A stretch of 64,000 nucleotides of DNA, from assembly GCA_964346175.1 (NCBI GenBank), contig CAYFTG010000006.1, forward strand, positions 11,697 to 75,696, written 5' to 3'. The notes under the pieces were generated by a model. That model was not told the origin of the DNA. It saw only the letters and a list, made by a program, of their open reading frames with translations, and made no database searches. Below, piece after piece: positions 40,990-47,652 of the stretch (positions are counted from its first letter, which is position 1; each line of letters opens with the position of its first letter). A program made the position numbers and the translations under genes. The DNA comes from DTU032 sp964346175. GTDB lineage: Bacteria > Bacillota > Clostridia > Saccharofermentanales > DTU023.

Positions 40990-41108
40990 TAGTCGATAAC
41001 AAGTAGAAGTTCCGCTTCTCACCTCCAGCTTCGGTAAAGAGGTCTACAGATACTACATCCTACGGATGCTGTTGTGTGTGAGCGGAAGAAAATCCGCTTT
41101 TTTTATGC
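40990..41108 (+). ncRNA. L20/IF3 leader with attenuator
   Basis: The leader holds agaagttccgcttctcacct, a string typical of Firmicutes L20 leaders. Bases 41010-41016 (ttccgct) can pair with 41081-41087 (agcggaa) as antiterminator. Alternatively 41081-41086 (agcgga) pairs with 41093-41098 (tccgct), giving a terminator with seven T (to 41104). In Bacillus free L20 controls infC-rpmI-rplT by shifting this balance. The gene order downstream is exactly that. Confidence 0.85.
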
Positions 41109-41129
41109 GAAAAACCAAAGGAGGTTAGG

Positions 41130-41660
41130 ATTATCGCTCAACAAAGCCGCAGAGGTCATCTCATTAACAGGGAAATTACTTTTCCCGAAGTCCGACTTGT
41201 CGCTGAAGATGGCGAAATGATAGGAGTCGTTTCTCTTGAAGAGGCTCTTTCCAGAGCTGAAGCAGCTGAATTGGATTTAGTGCTGATGTCACCGAACAAA
41301 GATAACCCGGTAGCCAAATTGATGGACTACGGAAAGTATACGTTCGATCTGGACAAGAAGAAACGCGAAGCCAAGAAACACCAGAAGACGATTCAAGTAA
41401 AAGAAGTTCAAATAAAACTGACTACTGAGGAGCATGACTTTAACGTCAAGGTCAGAAATGCAATCCGCTTTTTGGAAAATGGCGATCGCGTTAAAGTAGT
41501 TATTCGTTTTCGTGGAAGAGAGATGGCTTTCAGAGACCAGGGCTTCGATGTCATGCAGAAAGTTGCCGATGCAGTCAGTGAAGTCGGTGTCGTTGACAAG
41601 GCTCCACAATCGGAAGGCAGGAATATGACTATGTTCCTGGCGCCTATTACAGAGAAATAA
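41130..41660 (+). CDS. infC: Translation initiation factor IF-3
   Basis: 176 residues. INREITFPEVRLVAEDGEMIGVVSLEEAL, DYGKYTFDLDKKKREAKKHQ and VKEVQIKLTTEEHDFNVKVRNAIRFL are the two IF3 domains joined by the basic helix. There is no ATG/GTG/TTG at the right place. The frame must begin at ATT 41130 or ATC 41133, five or eight bases after ggagg (41120-41124). AUU is the well-known start of E. coli infC and is used for self-control, since IF3 discriminates against non-AUG starts. The first in-frame ATG (41217) would remove 29 conserved residues. IF3 keeps 30S free and proofreads start codons. Confidence 0.93.
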   Translation: MIAQQSRRGHLINREITFPEVRLVAEDGEMIGVVSLEEALSRAEAAELDLVLMSPNKDNPVAKLMDYGKYTFDLDKKKREAKKHQKTIQVKEVQIKLTTEEHDFNVKVRNAIRFLENGDRVKVVIRFRGREMAFRDQGFDVMQKVADAVSEVGVVDKAPQSEGRNMTMFLAPITEK

Positions 41661-41682
41661 CTGCACGATTAATTTAGTAAAT

Positions 41683-41710
41683 TTGAGATAGGCGAATTAG
41701 CAAAGATAAT
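41683..41710 (+). promoter_or_regulatory. Possible internal promoter before rpmI
   Basis: TTGAGA (41683-41688), 16 bases, GATAAT (41705-41710) in the 129-base gap between infC and rpmI. It would let rpmI-rplT be made apart from infC. Confidence 0.4.
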
Positions 41711-41789
41711 TGCGCCCGGCTTATTTTAGGGAAAATTCCACTTAAGTCAGGCTGATTTAGATAACAATTTAGCAGAAGGGGGTATTTTT

Positions 41790-41987
41790 ATGCCTAAGCA
41801 GAAATCACACAGCTCGTCAAAGAAACGCTTCAGAGTAACGGGGACGGGAAAGTTCAGGCGCAACAAAGCATTCAAGAAGCATATTCTGACTAAGAAAGCG
41901 CCGAAACGTAAACGCCAATTGCGCAAGTCAGTGATAGTTTCTGATTCCGATCAGAAACGTTTACGTAAATTATTACCTTATAAATAA
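41790..41987 (+). CDS. rpmI: 50S ribosomal protein L35
   Basis: 65 residues, strongly basic: [20 protein letters not shown] and the late [12 protein letters not shown] are standard bL35. Normal length. SD gaaggggg lies before ATG 41790. It is assembled into the large subunit near helix regions of 23S rRNA. Confidence 0.97.
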   Translation: MPKQKSHSSSKKRFRVTGTGKFRRNKAFKKHILTKKAPKRKRQLRKSVIVSDSDQKRLRKLLPYK

Positions 41988-42012
41988 GTCGTAACCACTA
42001 AGGAGGAATATT

Positions 42013-42372
42013 ATGGCTAGAGTAAAAAGGGGTCCTAAAGCCCGTCGTCGTCATAAAAAGATTATTAAGCAGGCTAAAGGTTATTTTGGCCGCAAGAGTA
42101 AGTTATACAAAGTCGCCAATCAGGCCGTATTGAAGTCAGGCCAGTACGCTTACAACGATCGTAGACGCAAAAAGCGCGATTTCCGTCGTCTCTGGATCAG
42201 CCGCATCAATGCTGAAGCCCGCCAGAACGGTATGTCCTACAGCCGTTTCATGAACGGACTGTCTACAGCAGGTGTCGGATTAGACCGCAAGGTGTTGGCA
42301 GACTTGGCTGTTAATGATAAAGAGGCGTTTGCCGGCTTAGTCACAGTTGCTCAAGAAGCACTGAAGCACTAA
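42013..42372 (+). CDS. rplT: 50S ribosomal protein L20
   Basis: 119 residues. [20 protein letters not shown] and [19 protein letters not shown] are standard bL20. It is an early 23S rRNA assembly protein and the likely regulator that binds the leader at 40990-41108. SD aaggagg precedes ATG 42013. A terminator directly follows. Confidence 0.98.
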   Translation: MARVKRGPKARRRHKKIIKQAKGYFGRKSKLYKVANQAVLKSGQYAYNDRRRKKRDFRRLWISRINAEARQNGMSYSRFMNGLSTAGVGLDRKVLADLAVNDKEAFAGLVTVAQEALKH

Positions 42373-42392
42373 GCGCTTAAGACCAGATTAGA

Positions 42393-42428
42393 AGGGGAGT
42401 GCATATACTCCCCATTCTTTTTGTTTTT
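42393..42428 (+). terminator. Terminator of infC-rpmI-rplT, abutting the next start codon
   Basis: Perfect 7-bp stem ggggagt/actcccc with a six-base loop, then a T-rich tail that runs straight into the ATG (42430) of the methyltransferase gene. Confidence 0.85.
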
Positions 42429-42429
42429 T

Positions 42430-43224
42430 ATGCGTTCAATAGATTCCGACAAAAATATTCTTTACCGTAAGCTAATGGCTCAGGGTACTGCGCGCGAGTT
42501 CAAAAAGACGAATTGGATCTTAATTGAAGGTCTTCGCCAGATTGAAGAAGCTTTGCAAGCCGGTGCTGATTTGGACTATCTTGTTTTTTCTGATGATGAG
42601 AAGGGCGAGTCTTTACGGCTGCAGCTAGAGGAGAAATCAGCTGATTTATTAGAGCAGCTTGATGAGGATCAGTTGATACTTATGCGCTGCGATCTTTTTC
42701 AGCGCATAGCGGAGACTAAGACGCCTGCGGGAGTTTTAGCTGTTTTGCAAGCTCAGCGCAGGCCTTTAAAAGAGATTCAGGGATTAAACAGCTTGGTTCT
42801 GATTGATGTTCAAGATCCCGGCAACGTCGGCACGCTTATCCGCAGTGCAGACGCTTTCGCTATCAAGCAGGTCGTCTTGTTGGGGGCTAGTGCATCTCCT
42901 TGGCTCAACAAAACCCTACGAGCAGCCATGGGCTCTATCTTTCACGTCAACATATTTGAAGAGAAAGATACACAAGCAGGTCTTGATTTGCTCCGGCAAA
43001 AAAGGTTTAAGCTGCTTGCTATGGACACTTCAGGGACAGATATCCGTCAGCTAGAGTTCGGTTCAAAGAACTATGGACTGATCTTAGGTAATGAGGCTAA
43101 TGGTTTACCCGAGCAAGTTCTGCAGCAAGTTGAAGAAGTCATTAGAATAGATATGCCGGGCTCTGCGGAGTCGCTTAATGTCGCAATCGCGGGTGCAATC
43201 GCACTCTACGAGTTGAATCGATAG
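42430..43224 (+). CDS. TrmH/SpoU-family RNA 2'-O-methyltransferase
   Basis: 264 residues. N-terminal substrate-binding part: FKKTNWILIEGLRQIEEAL. The SpoU knot domain has motif 1 LVLIDVQDPGNVGTLIRSADAF, motif 2 LGNEANGLP and motif 3 IDMPGSAESLNVAIAGAIALYE. These enzymes use S-adenosylmethionine to methylate ribose in rRNA or tRNA; the target is unknown. The start at ATG 42430 lies in the T-tract of the rplT terminator with no usable SD except ggggag inside the hairpin. It is often found next to rplT in Firmicutes. Confidence 0.88.
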   Translation: MRSIDSDKNILYRKLMAQGTAREFKKTNWILIEGLRQIEEALQAGADLDYLVFSDDEKGESLRLQLEEKSADLLEQLDEDQLILMRCDLFQRIAETKTPAGVLAVLQAQRRPLKEIQGLNSLVLIDVQDPGNVGTLIRSADAFAIKQVVLLGASASPWLNKTLRAAMGSIFHVNIFEEKDTQAGLDLLRQKRFKLLAMDTSGTDIRQLEFGSKNYGLILGNEANGLPEQVLQQVEEVIRIDMPGSAESLNVAIAGAIALYELNR

Positions 43225-43297
43225 ATTTAGTTCTGCTTATAAGCTGGCGGCTTTCTTAGATTGGTTCTTTATAACGGTTCCTAACACTAACTCCGGC

Positions 43298-44196
43298 GTG
43301 CAGGATCCGATTTATGGGATAGCCATGGAGAACGTCAGGTGGGCTTTGATCTCATTCTGGCTTGCTTTCTTGTTTTTTCTAATTTCTCGTAAGCAACAGT
43401 TTGCAAAGCGCACTTCTCGTATCGTCTTTCTTGGAGCATTAAATGTACTGATAGTTTTGTGTGGCAGCAGATATCTACTGCGGTCCGGCGATTATGTTCT
43501 ACAGCGAGATGAACGACCACACGGCATTTTGGAAGGAGAGAGTACTTATCGTTTGGGCGGCAAGCAAGAGGGGAGGTTTGATGCCAACTTTAGTATTGAG
43601 TCTTACGATCTCGTTTTCGATATAGATCGTGTCTTAGTCGGACAAGCTACGCTGCAGCTGGCAGAAAACAATGAGACCTCTTATCCTTTTACGTTGCATC
43701 ACGGCTACGAAGTATCTAAGGTTGAAGACAGCAATGGCGAGGAAGTAGCTTATGAGCGCAAGGGAGATAATTTGCTGGTGCAGCCCGGAAAGCCTCTAAG
43801 CAGCCTGACGGTGTATTACAAAGGATTCGCGGGAAAATATTATAGTAATCGTCAAGCCATCCTGTTGCCGGCATATGTTGCTTATTACCCTTTGCCCGGA
43901 AGAATACCTCTGTGGGATTATGAGAGAAGTAACTAGTTACGGCTTGGATAGTTTATTCAGCTATAAAGGATGATAAATATAGCGGTCGCATTTCTTTTCC
44001 GCTTTACTTTCTTTCACTTCTAATTATGACTTTTGTTGAGCAAGCATCCCCTTATCTTAGACTTGGCTTGAGTATTGCTGTTTACGTTGTTCTCTATGCA
44101 ATGTTCACGCTCTTTAAGCGCAGGTACCACGCAAACAGTAATACTGAATCAATAGATAAGGCTGGAGAAAATAGCCCGGTAGTAACGAAAAATTGA
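43298..44196 (+). pseudogene. Remnant of a membrane M1-peptidase-like gene
   Basis: Part one (43298-43936, 212 codons) encodes two membrane helices and an extracellular beta domain (QATLQLAENNETSYPFTLHHG, LTVYYKGFAGKYY, YVAYYPLPG) like the N-terminal domain of membrane-anchored M1 aminopeptidase-like proteins. It stops just where the catalytic domain should begin; no HExxH is present. Part two (43933-44196) is open in another frame, has no good start codon, and encodes membrane segments (FPLYFLSLLIMTFVEQ, LGLSIAVYVVLYAMFTLFK) that fit the C-terminal membrane part. An internal deletion with frame change is the simplest reading. The start of part one (GTG 43298 or ATG 43325) lacks an SD. Part one may still be expressed as a short protein. 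Confidence 0.5.
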
Positions 44197-44253
44197 TTTT
44201 CACACCTTAAAACCAAGTCAAAGCTCTAGGAAAATTTTCCTATCATTATTAGC

Positions 44254-44282
44254 TTGCGCTGCATTTCACTAACTGATATAAT
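44254..44282 (+). promoter_or_regulatory. Promoter of tRNA-Glu
   Basis: TTGCGC (44254-44259), a 17-base spacer, perfect TATAAT (44277-44282), 14 bases before the tRNA. Inverted copies gcgctgcat and atgcagc-a-gcgc flank the spacer. Confidence 0.65.
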
Positions 44283-44296
44283 GCAGCAGCGCTTGC

Positions 44297-44371
44297 GGCC
44301 CTATGGTCAAGCGGTTAAGACGTCGCCCTCTCAAGGCGAAATCACGGGTTCGATTCCCGTTAGGGTCACCA
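44297..44371 (+). tRNA. tRNA-Glu (anticodon CTC)
   Basis: 75 bases with encoded CCA. Acceptor ggcccta/tagggtc, T-arm cgggttcgattcccg. The anticodon loop ctCTCaa in stem tcgcc/ggcga reads GAG. Confidence 0.97.
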
Positions 44372-44372
44372 G

Positions 44373-44404
44373 AACCTCTGTGGCAGTTAGTCGCAGGGGT
44401 TTTT
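44373..44404 (+). terminator. Terminator of tRNA-Glu
   Basis: 8-bp stem aacctctg/caggggtt with a 13-base loop and a T tail, two bases after the tRNA end. Confidence 0.8.
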
Positions 44405-44441
44405 CTATTCGCTTTCCACAAATAAAACAAATATTTTTAGA

Positions 44442-44470
44442 TTGACAAGTTTAGGAAGAAGCAGTATCTT
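44442..44470 (+). promoter_or_regulatory. Promoter of the ABC importer operon
   Basis: Perfect TTGACA (44442-44447), 17 bases, TATCTT (44465-44470). No cobalamin riboswitch fits in the 60-base leader, and no clear Fur box is visible. Confidence 0.65.
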
Positions 44471-44534
44471 ATCACTAGCAACTTACTCAACAAAAACAGT
44501 TGCCTTGATATTGCACTAATGTGAGGAGGTCAGC

Positions 44535-44570
44535 ATGTTGCTCAGCGAATGGGCAAGGAGGAAAAAATGA
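44535..44570 (+). CDS. 11-codon leader ORF coupled to the lipoprotein gene
   Basis: The ORF encodes MLLSEWARRKK. A strong SD gaggaggt (44523-44530) lies four bases before its ATG. Its stop TGA overlaps the ATG of the substrate-binding-protein gene (ATGA at 44567-44570), and the second SD aaggagg is inside the ORF. This is the layout of a translationally coupled leader peptide. Whether the peptide matters is unknown. Confidence 0.5.
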   Translation: MLLSEWARRKK

Positions 44571-45751
44571 AAAAATCTAAACATATTGTATTGAGCCTGC
44601 TTCTAGCCTTGGCGATAGCACTTGGAGCTGCAGCTTGTGCTCCCTCGGAACCGCCGGCAGAAACTACGCCCTCGAAACCCGTCGTTTCTGACCCTGTCGA
44701 TACAGACGCACCGACACCTGAAACTACAGTGTCGGCGACTGAAGCACCAACTGATTCTGCTGAACCTGATACTTTCGTCTTTACTGATTCAGCGGGTAGG
44801 GAAGTTGAGTTACCGACGACAATTGATAGAATCGTTCCTTCAGGACCTTTGGCCCAACAGTTCTTGCTGAGCATCGGTGGTGACAAGATGGTTGCACTGA
44901 GTCGTTCGTTGAGTGATAGCGCAGCACATTATCTTGGTGGTCACTATCAAGAGCTTCCTGAGATCGGCCAATTCTTCGGTTCAGAGGACATTAACATGGA
45001 GCAACTAGCAGCGCTGGAGCCGCAAGTGGTGATCGATATCGGTGAACCAAAAGACAATATTGGGGCCGACATGGATACAATTACTGAGCAAACAGGTATT
45101 CCGGCAATATTTATCGAGGCTGGTCTGCACAATGCGGGTGATGCTTATCGTACGCTGGGTTCTCTCTTGGACAAAGAGGAATTGGGCGAGCGTTTAGGTG
45201 AATACTGTGATGACGTTTACACTAGTGTGACCGAAACAATGGCAGAAATCGCTGAAGAAGACCGTCTAACCTTTGCTTATCTCTTAGGTGAGACCGGCCT
45301 GAATGCTTTAGCTAAGGATACTTACCACTCGACTATCATGGACATGCTCGGCACTAACGTTGTTGACATTGACAACCCTTCTTCACGTGGGGCAGGCGAC
45401 GAGATTAACATGGAACAATTGATTTTATGGGATCCGGAATACATCTTTTTCGCTTCCGGTTCAGTTTATGATGATGCAGCCACTGATCCCTCCTTTAGCA
45501 CCTTAAGCGCTATCAAAGAAGGGAAGTACTTTGAGGTTCCCGGTCAGCCGTATAATTGGCTCGGAGCTCCTCCTTCGGTCAACCGCTATATGGGCTTGCA
45601 GTGGATGGCGCATATCCTGTATCCTGATGTTTTCACAGAAGATATAGAAAGCATAACGACTGAGTACTATGATCTCTTCTATGATTATGATCTCAGCTCA
45701 GAAGAATATGCGGAAATGATGGAAAACTCTGTTTTAGTCACTGTTCCGTAA
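44567..45751 (+). CDS. ABC transporter substrate-binding lipoprotein (iron/cobalamin type)
   Basis: 394 residues. Lipoprotein signal with hydrophobic stretch 7-20 and lipobox AAAC (C24). A Thr/Pro/Glu-rich linker (about 25-75) precedes the periplasmic-binding-protein fold of the FecB/BtuF class (VFTDSAGREVELPTTIDRIVP, DINMEQLAALEPQVVIDIG, YNWLGAPPSVNRYMGLQWM). It captures a metal chelate (siderophore, haem or cobalamin) outside the cell and delivers it to the following permease. ATG 44567 follows aaggagg with five bases; ATG 44549 in frame is before that SD and unlikely. Confidence 0.9.
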   Translation: MKKSKHIVLSLLLALAIALGAAACAPSEPPAETTPSKPVVSDPVDTDAPTPETTVSATEAPTDSAEPDTFVFTDSAGREVELPTTIDRIVPSGPLAQQFLLSIGGDKMVALSRSLSDSAAHYLGGHYQELPEIGQFFGSEDINMEQLAALEPQVVIDIGEPKDNIGADMDTITEQTGIPAIFIEAGLHNAGDAYRTLGSLLDKEELGERLGEYCDDVYTSVTETMAEIAEEDRLTFAYLLGETGLNALAKDTYHSTIMDMLGTNVVDIDNPSSRGAGDEINMEQLILWDPEYIFFASGSVYDDAATDPSFSTLSAIKEGKYFEVPGQPYNWLGAPPSVNRYMGLQWMAHILYPDVFTEDIESITTEYYDLFYDYDLSSEEYAEMMENSVLVTVP

Positions 45752-45772
45752 GGTGTGATTGGTAATTAATAG

Positions 45773-46795
45773 TTGAAAGCGATAACACAAGGCAGTTATA
45801 GAAAAATACTTTTAATCTTGACAATATCTCTTGTCGCCCTTTTTCTGATTTCTCTCGTGCTGGGGAGATATCCACTGGGATTATCAGAAATAGGGCGCTT
45901 GATTTTGAGCCGCTTTACGGATGTAGAGGTCACCTGGACTGATTCTTCAGAGGCGATCTTCTTCAACGTGCGTCTGCCGCGCATCTGCTTGGCCGTACTG
46001 GTCGGTGCGGCTCTATCAGTAGCAGGAGCCTGCTACCAAGGTATGTTCCGTAACCCCTTGGTCAGCTCAGACATTGTCGGGGCCTCTTCCGGTGCTGCTT
46101 TTGGAGCGGCTTTGGGAATACTTCTAGGTGCCAGTGGAGCTTGGATATCGGCTTCTGCCTTCGTCTTCAGCGCACTGTCGGTAGCTCTTGTCTACATGAT
46201 CAGTAAGCTGCTCCGCCAAAATCAAATTCTAGGCTTGGTGCTGGCAGGGATCATGGTCGGCTCGGTCTTTAATGCAGGTACCAGTTTTCTGAAAATAATA
46301 GCCGATCCCAATGACCAATTACCGCAGATTACTTTCTGGCTCCTTGGTTCTTTGAACGGGAAGTCGATGACGGATTTGCTTTATGCAGCAATACTTATTG
46401 TCGCCGGCTTGCTGCCTTTATTGGGTTTGCGTTGGCGACTCAATCTACTGACCATGGATGAACGGGAAGCCCAATCTATGGGTGTGTCGGTTAAGCCAAT
46501 GCGTTTAATTGTCATCGTCTGCGCGACCTTGCTAACAGCTACAAGCATCGCAGTCTCAGGTATGATCGGTTGGATTTCCTTGGTCATACCTCATTTTTCG
46601 CGTCTCCTGGTGGGCAGCAACTATAGGCGTCTCTTGCCGACATCGCTCTTGATGGGCTCTTGTTTTTTGCTCATTGTTGATAATATATCGCGCTTGGCCT
46701 ATACAGCGGAAATACCTCTGGGGATACTGACTTCACTAGTCGGAGCACCCTTTTATCTTTACTTGCTTCTCAGCCGCAGAAGCCGTTTGCAGTAG
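45773..46795 (+). CDS. FecCD-family ABC permease
   Basis: 340 residues with about nine or ten membrane helices. Family motifs: FFNVRLPRICLAVLVGAALSVAGACYQG, NPLVSSDIVGASSGAAFGAALG, GWISLVIPHFSRLLVGSNYRRLLP. It forms the membrane channel (as homodimer) for the metal-chelate importer. The start is TTG 45773 with a poor SD; translation may depend on the upstream gene, which ends 21 bases earlier. Confidence 0.93.
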   Translation: MKAITQGSYRKILLILTISLVALFLISLVLGRYPLGLSEIGRLILSRFTDVEVTWTDSSEAIFFNVRLPRICLAVLVGAALSVAGACYQGMFRNPLVSSDIVGASSGAAFGAALGILLGASGAWISASAFVFSALSVALVYMISKLLRQNQILGLVLAGIMVGSVFNAGTSFLKIIADPNDQLPQITFWLLGSLNGKSMTDLLYAAILIVAGLLPLLGLRWRLNLLTMDEREAQSMGVSVKPMRLIVIVCATLLTATSIAVSGMIGWISLVIPHFSRLLVGSNYRRLLPTSLLMGSCFLLIVDNISRLAYTAEIPLGILTSLVGAPFYLYLLLSRRSRLQ

Positions 46796-46802
46796 GAGAT
46801 CT

Positions 46803-47588
46803 ATGAGCTTAGTAGTAAAAAATCTACACTTTTCCTACGGTGATCACCAGGTCTTAAACGGTGTTTCTTTTTCTCTGCAAAAAGGCAGCCTGGTCAGCCT
46901 CCTTGGAGCCAACGGATCAGGAAAAAGTACTTTATTCTCCTGCATTCTGCAGTTCCTAACCTCCTATGAGGGTAGTATTGAGCTTGCAGGTGTGGATGTA
47001 GCGGCCTTAAGCACTAAGGAAAGAGCAGAGAAGATTGCTTATATCCCGCAGTCGCATATTCCTGTGTTTAACTTCAGCTGTTTAGAGGTAGTGCTGATGG
47101 CGACTCAAACCAACGGATCTTTTTTTCACTTGCCGGGTGAAGAGGATGAAGAAGTGGCCCGTGCGGCGCTGAAACGTGTCGGACTGAATGGTTTTGAAGA
47201 CCGTGGCTATTCACGGATTTCGGGCGGGGAGAGGCAGCTGGTTTTAATCGCGCGTGCCCTAACGCAAGGTTCGAGATTTCTCATTATGGACGAGCCGACT
47301 TCCAGTTTGGACTACGGTAATCAGATGCGTATTCTGTCGATGATTCGTGAACTGGCCAACGAGGGCTATACTATCTTCTTATCTACGCACCACCCGGATC
47401 AGGCCCTACTCTTTGCGGATGAGGTTATTCTTCTACATGATGGCAAGATAATGTCGCAAGGCAAAGCGATGGAGGTCCTGAACTCAGAGAATCTTTCCAC
47501 AATTTATTCTTTGGAAATAGATTTAGTACCTCTGGCCGACGGCAATGTGTCTACTTGTATACCGAAAGAAGTATTAAGAGGACGTTAA
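46803..47588 (+). CDS. FecE-type ABC ATPase
   Basis: 261 residues. Walker A GANGSGKST (35-43), Q-loop YIPQSH, signature SGGERQ, Walker B FLIMDEPTSSLD, H-loop STHHPD. It powers the importer formed with the preceding permease. SD taggag before ATG 46803, seven bases after the permease stop. Intact and normal length. Confidence 0.95.
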   Translation: MSLVVKNLHFSYGDHQVLNGVSFSLQKGSLVSLLGANGSGKSTLFSCILQFLTSYEGSIELAGVDVAALSTKERAEKIAYIPQSHIPVFNFSCLEVVLMATQTNGSFFHLPGEEDEEVARAALKRVGLNGFEDRGYSRISGGERQLVLIARALTQGSRFLIMDEPTSSLDYGNQMRILSMIRELANEGYTIFLSTHHPDQALLFADEVILLHDGKIMSQGKAMEVLNSENLSTIYSLEIDLVPLADGNVSTCIPKEVLRGR

Positions 47589-47637
47589 TATTTGTCACCT
47601 TTTATTCTAAGTAGTTACGCAATTTTTCATACTGCTG

Positions 47638-47646
47638 TGCTAAACT
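47638..47646 (+). promoter_or_regulatory. Extended -10 promoter of uvrA, close to the start codon
   Basis: TGCTAAACT (47638-47646) ends six bases before ATG 47653. Transcription would then begin at or next to the ATG, and no SD is present. The same TGTGCTAAACT string is found before mreC. Confidence 0.4.
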
Positions 47647-47652
47647 CAAACC

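Noticed and set aside
43933..44196. Separate gene for the second frame after the M1-like part
   Set aside because: No start codon with SD; better explained as the C-terminal remnant of the same broken gene.
44297..44371. tRNA-Glu as integration site of a mobile element
   Set aside because: No integrase, repeat copy of the tRNA end or foreign-looking gene block follows; the next genes are an ordinary ABC importer.
44471..44534. Cobalamin riboswitch before the ABC importer
   Set aside because: Only about 60 bases separate promoter and leader ORF and no B12-box is visible.
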